A stretch of DNA of 22,256 nt from Branchiostoma floridae (GCF_000003815.2 NW_023365697.1:69256-91511); one strand, 5' to 3'; counted from the stretch's first letter, positions 1-8,055 are shown. Program-made: numbers and translations. The notes: generated from the letters alone by a model not told the origin.

Positions 1-74
1 GATGCTGCTGCTGCCAGATGATGCTTCAGCTCCTGCCAGATAATATATCGGTGTTGTATTGGTTACTGTTGCCC

Positions 75-420
75 AAATGGCTAAGGTTATGTTTTGGGCT
101 TGTGGGTCTGTGTGTTTTGTATTGGTATTGTGCCATTCCAGAAGGGGACAGAATCTGTTTGTTAAGTAAACTACATGAAATAGAAAACTAGGCTTAGTTC
201 ATATTCAATCTACTGTCCATTCTGTGACACTCTACACCAGACACTCTTTGACAAACTATATAGCAAGACAAACGATATTATATGGGAAAGAGATGAAATT
301 AAGTTAACTGGATACTTAATAACGGGGTGGTTGAGATTGCCTTATATCTACACAAGGCTTGGGAAAAATGCTAATATCACATTTATTCATAAGAAGATGA
401 GAAAACGTATGAGTGATTGA
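75..420 (+). pseudogene. Non-LTR retrotransposon ORF2 C-terminus, decayed copy 1
   Basis: Remnant of the C-terminal tail of a reverse-transcriptase polyprotein of the CR1/L2/jockey type. Comparison with the better copy at 3852-4240 shows it: the motif IPEGDRIC here matches IPEENRIC there, YCPFCD matches YCPFMT, and IIWERDEIK matches VIWERDEFR. The reading frame is broken by an in-frame stop and a frameshift between about 190 and 210, then stays open to the TGA at 418-420. The first cysteines of the zinc-knuckle-like motif are lost. The 5' boundary is uncertain, because similarity fades before about 75 and the window begins there. It is a dead fragment; the part that would carry the polymerase domain lies outside the window or is absent. 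The element family is known to copy itself by target-primed reverse transcription. Confidence 0.65.
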
Positions 421-670
421 ATAGAATTAAGTTTATTATAGACCTGTTTCATTTGCAGTTTTGACTTGGTTCTTCTCTTTTCCTGTTACGTTGATCTGTT
501 CACCTTACATTGTACATGTATGTACAGGTCCACTCATCATTTGTATAGAACATCATCAATCTCGGTATTACTTATGTTCTATTTTATTTGACTTAATGCA
601 ATCTTTCTGTTAATTGCTTGGCCGTCTTATAAGCCCATGTGGACTGGGTGACCTAAACATCGCAAGACAC
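421..670 (+). mobile_element. 3' UTR and 3' end of non-LTR element copy 1
   Basis: Untranslated tail that follows the stop of the decayed ORF. Its last ~50 bases (from about 624) match the 3' end of copy 2 at 4636-4680: both read CTTATAAGCCCA, then TGTGGACTGGG or CGTGGGCTGGG, and end in GACAC. The microsatellite tail seen in copy 2 is not preserved; an AT-rich stretch follows instead. The orientation and order (ORF end, UTR, common 3' end) show the insertion is on the plus strand. Confidence 0.6.
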
Positions 671-1717
671 AATAATTTTACTGCACATACCTAAATGGCT
701 GTTTCTTTTGGACGGAGTGCTAGCCAGGCTATAAAACAAGTTCAATTCAAGTTCATACTGATTCATATTTAGAGAATGGATTACACAAGCTCCTACAAGT
801 CATTTTATTCATCTATTCATTCATCCAGTCACACATGCAACATATAAATAAAACACTTCATGTGCTTTAAAACCATCACTTTTATTACACACGTTGATTC
901 CAAATAGAAAAAAATAGAATTACCCTCGCAAAGTTGCTTCACCATTGACAACCAACGTTGTCCTGAACAAAGCAATGTGAAATGTACTGCACCTTAACTT
1001 AGTCATAAAAGTACAAATTCAAAGTGTTAACTATATCTGACAGTGGATAGTCCACAACAGACCATTAAAGTAAAGCCATGGTGATTTGATTACATGGATG
1101 ACATGAATTGACTTTGACATTAAATACATTTAGCATTCATTTTCCAGTATATTTTTTTGCCTTTTATGGCACTTACTTGTAGCTCATAAACTGGGACTTT
1201 TTTTGGAAAGGGACAAAATTGATGAGGATGTCATCTAAGTGATTAAATGTACAGGGCTTAACTAATTTTACTTGTTGACGATAGAGAAATAACATCAGGC
1301 CAATTCATTGACCAAAAGCATTGATAGGCTAAAATAACATTGATAAAGATTGCAATCTATATGATAATGGTACATATTTTACCAACTGACAGGTTTTCAA
1401 CTTTCTTACATCAGGTCTACATGTAGTATACCTGTGTTTAGCGGTTTGGTTTCTTGTACAGTATAATGTAAATTGCCTGTTATTGCCACTTGTCCCCTTA
1501 ATCATTTTTACGGCGCAGAGGGTCACCATCCTCTACAGTGTCTGCTGCATTCGGAAATGACAGTTCTATATGCTGGGGCTCTGTCTGAATGGTCCTGAGT
1601 CAATATTTTGGGAAAGTCTACTGATTTTTTAAGTCCTGTATTTTTTTTAAATAATTGCCTTGCTGCCCCCTTGAAATCCCTTTTCTGCTGTGACATCAAG
1701 GTTTCCATCCTGTGACA
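671..1717 (-). other. Probable 3' UTR / intergenic DNA downstream of minus-strand gene
   Basis: No convincing coding signal on either strand. It lies directly downstream, on the minus strand, of the stop codon at 1718-1720, so part of it is probably the 3' untranslated region of that gene. A short ATTC-like stretch is present around 803-826. A perfect 15-bp direct repeat (TGTGACATCAAGGTT) sits at 1689-1703 and 1711-1725, overlapping the end of the gene. The minus-strand reading frame at 1523-1708 is open for 61 codons, but no spliced frame requires it. Confidence 0.35.
881..886 (-). promoter_or_regulatory. Candidate poly(A) signal AATAAA (minus strand)
   Basis: TTTATT on the plus strand reads AATAAA on the minus strand. 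It lies about 830 bases beyond the candidate stop codon at 1718-1720, a plausible distance for an animal 3' UTR. The hexamer alone is common by chance in AT-rich DNA, so this is only a candidate. Confidence 0.2.
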
Positions 1718-1765
1718 TCAAGGTTCTCTTACATTTGCGATGAAGTTTCCCTTCTTGATGAGCCC
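1718..1765 (-). CDS. Terminal (or penultimate) exon of unrecognised minus-strand gene
   Basis: The minus strand shows a strong acceptor (TCTCTGGTTTGATTTTTCAG) directly before the exon at 1765. The exon reads GLIKKGNFIAN in the phase left by the exon at 2161-2242, so the two join without a shift. Two endings are possible. Reading on gives VREP and a TGA at 1718-1720, which would make this the last exon. Alternatively a donor-like GTAAGA begins at 1732, making a 33-base internal exon. No acceptor at a reasonable intron length gives an obviously better continuation, so I prefer the stop. The peptide is basic and I do not recognise the family. The gene's other exons must lie to the right. Confidence 0.45.
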   Translation of the reverse strand, partial: GLIKKGNFIANVREP

Positions 1766-2160
1766 CTGAAAAATCAAACCAGAGAATTAGTTACATGTAT
1801 CTCCAAGTACTGTACTGTGTGTATACAGGAATAGAATAGAAAGGTGTGAATGACATTATTATAGATATGTTATTGCCATCACTTATCTACATTTGTAAAG
1901 TAAAGAATTAAGTAGTCTTCTTTAATTTTGGCATTTGACAAATTACAGTGATCAGAACACTACAGCACAGTGGAAACGGTAAATCTCTAAAATTAGGCAT
2001 AACAATATGACATAATTACCTTTGTACACATACATTTGTACATGCATGCCTACCAATAAGTTTCCCATTCCCAAAAAGGCATTTTGCATATATTATAAAT
2101 ATGTGCAAATTCTGAAAACACAGTAGTCTAGAGTCAGAAATAGATACGAGCAACTCTCAC

Positions 2161-2242
2161 CTTCAGCTTCTGCAATTTTTTGGACACAAATCTCCCGAAC
2201 AGAAAGTCACTTGGTACCTCTCCTTTAAATTGCCACCACTCA
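2161..2242 (-). CDS. Internal coding exon of unrecognised minus-strand gene
   Basis: An 82-base exon on the minus strand with textbook borders: a pyrimidine-rich acceptor ending CTTTTTTAACTTACAG, and a donor AAG|GTGAGA at 2160. It begins with one base that completes a split codon, then encodes 27 residues beginning EWWQFKGEVPSDFLFGRF and ending in the lysine-rich KKLQKLK. It ends on a codon boundary, which matches the phase of the exon at 1718-1765. Tryptophans, a G-x-V-P turn and a basic tail give it real protein character, unlike the surrounding AT-rich open frames. I do not recognise the family. The upstream exon, which must end two bases into a codon, was not found; an inserted retrotransposon and an assembly gap occupy much of the expected intron. 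Confidence 0.6.
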
Positions 2243-2613
2243 CTGTAAGTTAAAAAAGAGCAGAGCATGTAATGCAATCTATGGCTGGAAAGGATAATGT
2301 AACACATTTTTAGGAAATACAAGTCTGTGCTATTTGCTTGTCTTTTTTGTCACATGGTAAAAGATATCTTTTTGTTATTTGTACTCAGTAACTAAGAGAC
2401 ATTACATCCATGCAGTAAGAAATATATACATGTCCACAAAAACATTTCAACATCAAAATACCTCCCTGCAAGGACTTTCTAGCATTGGACTTCCAATTAA
2501 AAGCAGACATCATAACACCATACAATACACAGATACTGTTATACTAGAAGCCCACATTATCTAATGTAGCAGCACTATTATGATAAGTTCAACCTTTTTC
2601 AAACTTTAAATTC
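2243..2613. other. Intronic/intergenic DNA, no feature recognised
   Basis: AT-rich DNA between the minus-strand exon and the retrotransposon fragment. It begins with the polypyrimidine tract of that exon's acceptor. An open frame of 61 codons on the plus strand (2379-2564) has no protein-like features or splice context. I see nothing else. Confidence 0.4.
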
Positions 2614-2899
2614 AGCCTCGAGTGTTCTTGCCGATTCTGCTGGAAGAGCCCTAGGTGGTATTCTGGGCAAAGTTAAGGCTCTGAAAGAACTTGGTTACCA
2701 CGCTTATACACAACTCTACGAGTGGTGTGTTTGCCCTATTCTTGACTATGCCGCAGGTGTCTGGGGATTTAAGAAATATGACAAGTGTTCTGTGGTCCAG
2801 AATAGGGCAATACGGACGGTGTTTCTTATGTGTGCACAAATTTGCACCCGTGACGTCCTTGCCATAACAGGAGACATGGGATGGATGCCATGCGAAATA
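2614..2899 (+). pseudogene. Non-LTR retrotransposon ORF2, region after the RT palm (copy 2, 5' part)
   Basis: A continuous 95-codon stretch of a retrotransposon polyprotein, from the region between the reverse-transcriptase catalytic domain and the C-terminal knuckle. Diagnostic strings are DSAGRALGGILGKVKALKE, then CPILDYAAGVWG, then QNRAIRTVFL and ITGDMGWMPC, which match the order of conserved blocks in CR1/L2/jockey-type elements. There is no start codon and the catalytic YxDD part is absent, so this is a 5'-truncated copy. It stops being coding exactly where a Tigger-like end (TA then CAGTGAAACCTG) begins at 2900. The reading frame resumes beyond the assembly gap at 3852 with downstream blocks of the same protein, so both parts very likely come from one insertion that was later interrupted. 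Confidence 0.8.
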
Positions 2900-3507
2900 C
2901 AGTGAAACCTGTCCGAGCAACCACCTGGCGCAGGCAACCACCTGCCGTCAGAGGACACATCGAAACAATCCCGTCCATTTTTACATAATTAAGACCCCCT
3001 CCTAAGCAACCACCTGTCTTCCCCAACCGGCAACCACTTTTTACAGTCCCTAGGGGGCATTCAACCTGCCCTGACCAACCAAAATTGATTGACAGCAGCT
3101 AGCATCCATCTTATATGCAGAATTATGTTGTCACAGTTACCCTGGACTTTGAGACTTCCAAGTTCTTTTCCTTTATGTAAGTGAATATCAGTCAACCATG
3201 TAAACAATGTGCACCATGCAAAATGATTATCAGTGAGAATTTTGACATACTGGTAGAGAAATTGAAAGCACTTGTTTGGGCTGTTCAAGGAAACAGACAA
3301 CTACAAAACAAACTATGTTTGATTGTTAGACAAACCCAGCTCTGATTGTCAAACAATGGTTTCTTGAAGTTTGTTTACATAACAGTATGGAGATTAAAAA
3401 CTGTGAGCTTCTCTTATAGACTCATGTATGTTTCCTGGGAACTAACTGAAAGGTGTACATCATGCAAACCGTATCATTTATTATTTTTTTCCGCCAACCA
3501 ACCAACT
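2900..3507 (+). mobile_element. Tigger/pogo-like DNA transposon end inserted in the retrotransposon
   Basis: Starts CAGTGAAACCTGTCC immediately after a TA dinucleotide, the target of Tc1/mariner-pogo transposons. The first ~140 bases carry four spaced copies of GCAACCAC (GAGCAACCACCTG, GGCAACCACCTG, AAGCAACCACCTG, CGGCAACCACTT), a subterminal repeat pattern typical of transposase binding sites in this group. The opposite terminal repeat is not seen before the gap, so the element is either longer than this or cut by the gap. A 79-codon open frame on the minus strand (3061-3300) lies inside but shows no transposase motif I recognise. Confidence 0.55.
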
Positions 3508-3851
3508 NNNNNNNNNNNNNNNNNNNNNNNNNNNNNNNNNNNNNNNNNNNNNNNNNNNNNNNNNNNNNNNNNNNNNNNNNNNNNNNNNNNNNNNNNNNNN
3601 NNNNNNNNNNNNNNNNNNNNNNNNNNNNNNNNNNNNNNNNNNNNNNNNNNNNNNNNNNNNNNNNNNNNNNNNNNNNNNNNNNNNNNNNNNNNNNNNNNNN
3701 NNNNNNNNNNNNNNNNNNNNNNNNNNNNNNNNNNNNNNNNNNNNNNNNNNNNNNNNNNNNNNNNNNNNNNNNNNNNNNNNNNNNNNNNNNNNNNNNNNNN
3801 NNNNNNNNNNNNNNNNNNNNNNNNNNNNNNNNNNNNNNNNNNNNNNNNNNN
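3508..3851. other. Assembly gap (344 N)
   Basis: Unresolved bases. The gap lies inside the Tigger-like insertion or at its junction with the retrotransposon, and probably hides the right transposon end plus roughly 100 codons of retrotransposon ORF. It could also hide an exon of the minus-strand host gene. Confidence 0.99.
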
Positions 3852-4240
3852 TATAGATTATTTAAGGATGCCTACTGTACAGAACTTTATGTTAAAATGA
3901 ACCTGTGTAAAAGCCAAAGATCCCTTTGTGCGCAGTTCCGAGCAGGGATATTACCATTGTACATTGAAACCGGGCGGTATCAAGCAATACCTGAGGAAAA
4001 TAGAATCTGCACAATGTGTAGCCTGGGTGAGGTAGAAAGCGAGGCACACTTTCTTTTCTACTGCCCTTTTATGACGACTTACGAGAAAGTATCTTTTGCA
4101 AAATGTTTGGCAAATGCCCAGAGGTCATCTGGGAAAGGGACGAATTCAGAATTAAGTGGCTGTTTGAAGAGGGGGTCCCCGAAATTTCTAACTTCATACG
4201 CAAAGCTTGGAATAAAAGAAGAAGGCGATTATACACATGA
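3852..4240 (+). pseudogene. Non-LTR retrotransposon ORF2 C-terminus with zinc-knuckle (copy 2, 3' part)
   Basis: C-terminal end of a CR1/L2/jockey-like polyprotein. It opens FKDAYCTELYVKMNL, continues LCAQFRAGILPLYIETGRY and IPEENRIC, then a C-x2-C-x9-H-x4-C knuckle (CTMCSLGEVESEAHFLFYC). The frame shifts at about 4091-4100: after YEKVSF the homologous reading moves by one base to FCKMFGKCPEVIWERDEF and ends FIRKAWNKRRRRLYT at the TGA at 4238-4240. Read without the shift, the ORF runs on into unrelated residues. Agreement with copy 1 (IIWERDEIK) confirms the shifted frame is the true one. The copy is therefore inactive. In related elements the C-terminal knuckle is thought to help bind RNA or DNA during integration. 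Confidence 0.8.
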
Positions 4241-4635
4241 ATACACAACCTGTCCACTTATGTACTACTATTATTGTACTATTATGTTTTCAGTATCTTC
4301 TGCGTATAAACTCTGGCCTGTTTAGTTCTGTGAAACCCTTGTTTGGTGGTTTTGATTTATGTGATTATGATTTGATATCTGGTCTGTTATCCGATTTGTA
4401 TAATCATTATGGTTACCGATTTTGTTCCTGTCTACTACATGTATTATGTTTTCCTTATTTTCTGTATAAACTCTGCTCTGTTTAGCTCTGCAAAACCTTT
4501 ATTTGATGGTTTTGATTTAGCTGATTATGATTTGATATCTGGTCTGTTGGCTGATCTGTATAACAGTTACCGATTATGTTCCTGACGTTCTTCTATGTTA
4601 TAATATCCTATGTTCAATTATGATTTATATTATGT
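4241..4635 (+). repeat. Retrotransposon 3' UTR with ~160-bp internal tandem duplication
   Basis: The UTR of copy 2 contains two head-to-tail versions of one segment. The first begins at about 4281 and the second at about 4443. Both read ATTATGTTTTC, then TATAAACTCTG (4305 and 4465, 160 apart), then GGTTTTGATTTA, TGATTATGATTTGATATCTG, and end TTACCGATT, TGTTCCTG. The two halves differ by scattered substitutions, so the duplication is not recent. It accounts for the extra length of this UTR (about 400 bases) compared with copy 1. Confidence 0.75.
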
Positions 4636-4680
4636 GTGTCTTATAAGCCCACGTGGGCTGGGCGTTCTAACGCATGACAC
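4636..4680 (+). other. Structured 3' terminus of non-LTR element
   Basis: The last 45 bases can fold into a compact branched structure. An outer stem GTGTC (4636-4640) pairs with GACAC (4676-4680). Inside are a perfect 14-base palindrome AGCCCACGTGGGCT (4646-4659) and a hairpin GCGTT-CT-AACGC (4662-4673). In L2-type LINEs a 3' stem-loop is the known recognition site of the element's own reverse transcriptase. Copy 1 keeps the outer stem (GTCT/AGAC, 624-627 and 665-668) and most of the first hairpin. Confidence 0.55.
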
Positions 4681-4716
4681 ATTCATTCATTCATTCATTC
4701 ATTCATTCATTCATTC
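4681..4716 (+). repeat. (ATTC)9 microsatellite tail
   Basis: Nine perfect ATTC units directly after GACAC. Short tandem tails, rather than poly(A), are typical 3' ends of CR1/L2-type elements. This marks the exact 3' boundary of the plus-strand insertion. Confidence 0.9.
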
Positions 4717-5526
4717 AGTTCAAAATTATATTGTATGATATGAAATCCAGCAAAGGGCAACCTTCCCAAAAACCAGCCATCCCCATTACAAGTTATACAT
4801 CTTAGCTTCAGGCATGGCACCATAAACATTACGAGTAGTATGTGTCTGTCAGTCGTATTCAAAGAAGGTGCATGACTGGCCACATATAGGGGGAAATATG
4901 CACCTTCATACAGTCAAACATAAGTCACAAAAAACACAGGCTGAATGTCTCAAGTGGCGCAAAATATATGCTGGAAGTCTTTAGGTCTGGCAAAGTTGCA
5001 TCTTTTTTGCAACCGACTGATGGCAATTCGTACTGCACACAAGTCATAGCAGGCAAAATTTTTCTGTTATCCACACTATTTAATTGTTACATTTCTAATG
5101 CATTAGTACCTTGAGGTTTTCTGGATATACCCTATTTTTCTGGTTTTATGGTTCTTGCCAATACAATCACACGGATGATGCCATAATGATGTTATATTAC
5201 GTCAAATTTCTTACAACCTTCATGTTTTTCATCATTCTCCGAAAATCTGGTGATCATATAAGCAGTTATAGGATTAGGAGTTTAAAATGTGGGGCTCAAA
5301 AGACTTGAGTTGGCTTGAAGAGGGCATGTTTGACTACATACATTTATTCCAAGGCCACAGCAAGTAATTTTTTTTTGATGACATCCTCTACAGACTACAA
5401 CAATAATCAGGTAGGTCGAAAAAAAACAAGATTGGTACCAAAAAAAAAAAAAACATGATGGCTACCTTTTTTTAAAATAGACACCATAAACATTGTAACA
5501 AGAACTAGAGTTCCCCAGACACATAC
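4717..5526. other. Unannotated AT-rich DNA
   Basis: No coding exon, inverted repeat or recognised transposon. Homopolymer A runs occur at about 5421-5454. A possible 17-base plus-strand exon (acceptor CTCTACAG, donor CAG|GTAGGT, near 5393-5410) is too short to support. Probably intron or intergenic DNA. Confidence 0.35.
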
Positions 5527-5565
5527 CTTTGCCAAATAAACCCGTTCTGTTATGTAGAAAGATGT
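5527..5565 (-). CDS. Candidate 39-base coding exon, minus strand
   Basis: On the minus strand this has an acceptor (ACATTTATGTCTACAG) and a good donor (AAAG|GTATGT at 5526). In phase 0 it encodes TSFYITERVYLAK; another frame is also open and the third has a stop. It lies upstream, in transcription order, of the exon at 2161-2242, but that exon needs two bases carried over from its predecessor and this one carries none in phase 0. If both belong to one gene, at least one more exon must lie between them. Its small size makes chance occurrence quite possible. Family not recognised. Confidence 0.25.
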
Positions 5566-6119
5566 CTGTAGACATAAATGTGTTACTCATTACATTTTAT
5601 TTTATATGCTATTTGGTAAAGTCAAACAAACTCATCAACTAGAGTTTGGCAACCTTATTAGCAACATCCGTGAATTTGAATCTCAATTTGAGACCATATA
5701 GTGAAAAGGGAGATGGCAGTGTATCTAACTTACATTGGAAGGAGTGGAATTCAGACTGAGAATGTTATGTCAATACACTCTTAATTTTGGCATGATAAGC
5801 TAACCATATGGCCAATTATCATATTATGAGGGTTGTTAGCAGTATAATCTAACCATGGATAGGTCTACCATATGGGAGGTGTATGACCTTGCTCCCTCTG
5901 AAATATCAGGTTGCTCAAAGCACTAACTGTTATTATGTTAACGTTAGGCCAGTCCATCTTAATGTCTTGGTTAACGGATTCACTGCTCCTATTTTCTGAC
6001 TGTGGGAAAAAATTGTATCTCAGCCCTTGAGTACCAAAATGAAATCGTCTGAGCACGAGCTTTTGGTTGCAGTCTTGCTTTCAAGTGAAGAATTTTATAT
6101 ATTTTCCCATCTGATTATG
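5566..6119. other. Unannotated AT-rich DNA
   Basis: No clear feature. A 63-codon minus-strand open frame (5865-6056) has an acceptor-like TTTTTTCCCACAG in front of part of it (near 6003) but no convincing donor. A possible 29-base minus-strand exon with borders near 5874 and 5902 would be phase-compatible with candidate exons on both sides, but is too weak to call. Confidence 0.3.
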
Positions 6120-6512
6120 CAAATAAGGTAAAATCATAATGCCGGCTTTGACGGCCATTAGTGGGTGCGCATCTCTTTATGGCGCCGACAGGACCGGGAA
6201 CCGCCCACGACCTCTCACAATTTTTATTTCTTTTCCTGCTGATAACAATTTCATACATGTTAGCGGTATTGTACCTTTACACAGGCAACTATCGGCCTAA
6301 TTGTACCGCGTGTGCCAATTTTAACACGTATTTTCAGTCAATTTTTTGGACGATGTTTGACAATTTTTGTGCAATTATCTGGCATTGGTGACGTATTGTT
6401 GTACAGATAAGCCAAGTCACTAACAGTGGAGAGAATGGGTGCTGGTTTGGGATACCGTGCAATTGACCGAAGGGTACATTTATGCCGACATGCAATTAAC
6501 TGGCTTCTACTG
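6120..6512 (-). mobile_element. Tigger/pogo-like element fragment, same family as 16624-17461
   Basis: Its right end is TGCAATTAACTGGCTTCTAC then TG and TA (6513-6514), the reverse complement of the left end of the element at 16624 (CAGTGGAAGCCAGTTAATTG). Internal matches continue in the same order, for example GTTTGGGATACCGTGCAATT (from 6454), then towards the left ACGATGTTTGACAA, AACAATTTCATACATGTTAG and, near 6138, TAATGCCGGCTTTGACG. Similarity stops at about 6120 and no second terminal repeat is present, so this copy has lost its other half. It faces the opposite way to the copy at 16624-17461. Confidence 0.75.
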
Positions 6513-7236
6513 TAGATTAAAGTGGCAGAACAACTCGATACAAGTACGTCTAACTGGAAAAAAACAGTTGGACTTGTCTAAGTCACTAACTTGTATGCAA
6601 ATCTAACTACTAGTAATATGCAATTCATGTTTGGATAGTTCCTAGTATACGCTAAGACAACACCATAAGAACAGTTAGAATTGTAGAGATGGAATTGTCT
6701 TTAAGTTTAAGTATTGTTTACCTGGATGTCTAACCTCCATGAAGAAAACAAGGCTTTTTTTTAATTCAGGGTTATTTTCTTTTACCTTGCAAGGGCAGGT
6801 AGCATTTTTGATGTGTGTAATTCTTTTTCTAATGTCAGGTAACATTGAATAAAACCAACTTGCACTGGTGCAAGTTTGGTCTCAGAATACTTGCACCACA
6901 CAATTTTCCATGCACAAACTTGCATATACATGTGACCTATTTCGAGCCCTGTTTAAGTTAATAATGAACAAGTGACCGTAGGTAACATACTCTGTGACCT
7001 AATTATGGTTTATGTCGGTTGTGATGTTTTCTGTGGTGTATGACTCGGAGTTTATATCACATGCATACAGAACACATCACATCAGGTTATACCAATAACT
7101 TACTTAAAAGCTAACATACCTATCACTAGTATCACTGCCAAATTTAAAACACAGTCCTGTACGCATTAACAGCGAAATCAGCATCTCAATCGAACAACAC
7201 CAAATGAAAACAACAACACAGCTTCACAATGGTTAC
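6513..7236. other. Non-coding DNA with two dyad symmetries
   Basis: No coding signal. A 20-base dyad AACTTGCAC-TG-GTGCAAGTT lies at 6857-6876, followed by two more TTGCA-containing copies (about 6889 and 6918). A looser inverted repeat, TGTGATGTTTTCTG (from 7020) against CATACAGAACACATCACA (7064-7081), follows. Both look like relics of small inverted-repeat elements. Confidence 0.4.
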
Positions 7237-7300
7237 CTGAGATGCACATCATTTTAAAAAGTGGGTCAGTGACAGCTGTGGACATAACGTAACCCCATAT
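7237..7300 (-). CDS. Candidate 64-base coding exon, minus strand
   Basis: The minus strand has an acceptor TTACTTATCTCCAATCAG and a donor CTCAG|GTAACC at 7236. Only one frame is open: it encodes 21 residues starting IWGYVMSTAVTDPLFK, with one base carried over. The peptide is hydrophobic and aromatic and looks protein-like, but the exon is short and I do not recognise a family. It may belong to the same minus-strand gene as the exons at 2161-2242 and 1718-1765, or be a chance open frame. Confidence 0.3.
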
Positions 7301-7317
7301 CTGATTGGAGATAAGTA

Positions 7318-7712
7318 ATTGCCAAACCCCATCGTCTATAGGCCAGCTATTCCACAATACCAGGGAAATAGGGGTGATTTCTCAAATTATTACATCGATA
7401 ATGAAGCAGCTACCGAGAAAAAAAAAAAGATCCCAAGGATCAAACAGTCACGTTCTAACTATAAAATGTATATGACTATCCACCGCGCAAAATGTTAACA
7501 GTATGCTTTGTCAAACCAACCTCAATACTGGAAACGCAAAGCCCGAACGAGATGGCATATTCTGACGAGGACAACATCTGCTTGACGGTGTCCAATTACC
7601 ACAAGAACTAAGGCGCGATCATAAGGAAGACCTGAACCACTATACCGGACGGCGTAAGGGTGAAAACTGAAATCATTACATCCATAATAAAAACAGCTAC
7701 GGCGAAAAAAAA
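7318..7712 (+). repeat. Diverged direct duplication (two ~110-bp blocks, ~280 bp apart)
   Basis: Two blocks in the same orientation align from about 7318 and 7591. Shared landmarks are AATTGCCA/AATTACCA, ACAATACC/ACTATACC, GGGTGA, then AAATTATTACATCGATAATG against AAATCATTACATCCATAATA, and CAGCTACCGAG/CAGCTACGGCG followed by an A run. Divergence is high, so the duplication is old. The 96-codon minus-strand open frame at 7522-7812 runs through the second block and has no independent support. Confidence 0.5.
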
Positions 7713-7823
7713 GAACGTGCATCATTTCCCAACCGAGTACAGACGACATGCCAATCCAAATGTGATTGCGGCATACGGAACATAGATATAGGTGCAAACA
7801 CTCAACGAACAAGTGATTACAAG

Positions 7824-7859
7824 ACTCTGTTGCTGGAGGTTACCCTCCAGTCACAGAGT
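7824..7859. repeat. Strong 36-nt hairpin
   Basis: ACTCTGT (7824-7830) pairs with ACAGAGT (7853-7859), and CTGGAGG (7833-7839) pairs with CCTCCAG (7844-7850). A symmetrical 2x2 internal loop (TG/TC) separates the stems and a 4-base apex (TTAC) closes them. It abuts the element fragment at 7853-8000. Confidence 0.7.
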
Positions 7860-8000
7860 AAAAAAGATAGACAAAGTTGCTTTACATAATACAATCAAAA
7901 CATCAGTGCTGTATCTTACTGCCCCAAGAACAACATTTAGTTTGAAGCGTCTCAGCAAGATTGATGGAAAACCCAGAACTTCTGAAATTCCTTCAGGGAT
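7853..8000 (-). mobile_element. Old third fragment of the TTACTCTC element family
   Basis: Matches the internal sequence of elements A and B. On the minus strand it reads AAATGTTGTTCTTGGGGCAG then AAGATACAGCACTGATGTTT, against AAATGTTGTTCTTGGGGAAA then AAGATACCGCACTGACGTTT in A (about 11017-11060). Weaker similarity covers the ACAGAG end and the AGCAAGAT segment near 7955. It has neither terminal repeats nor the GC-rich hairpin of A. A 114-codon minus-strand open frame (7851-8195) overlaps it and runs on into the neighbouring palindromic element, so it is not a real gene. Confidence 0.6.
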
Positions 8001-8055
8001 CTCTGGCAAGTTGCACATGGAATGAAAGCCCTGAACTATGAGTATGATGGGTTTA

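Noticed and set aside
2651-3026. Three overlapping minus-strand open frames
   Set aside because: They are antisense shadows of the retrotransposon coding region and of the GGTGGTTGC repeats of the Tigger-like end.
3346-4325. Long open frames spanning the N gap (184 and 290 codons)
   Set aside because: They are artefacts of reading through unknown bases. The genuine coding part is the retrotransposon C-terminus from 3852, which also changes frame near 4095.
4681-4716. Short regular repeat considered as part of a CRISPR-like array
   Set aside because: It is a plain (ATTC)9 microsatellite tail with no spacers, in a eukaryotic setting.
4890-4930. Possible minus-strand exon bounded by ATTCAG and AAG|GTGCAT
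   Set aside because: All three reading frames contain a stop codon.
5727-5748. 22-base minus-strand exon with good donor (CCAAT|GTAAGT)
   Set aside because: The acceptor lacks a pyrimidine tract and the exon is too short. It fits some phases with 5527-5565, but the evidence is too thin.
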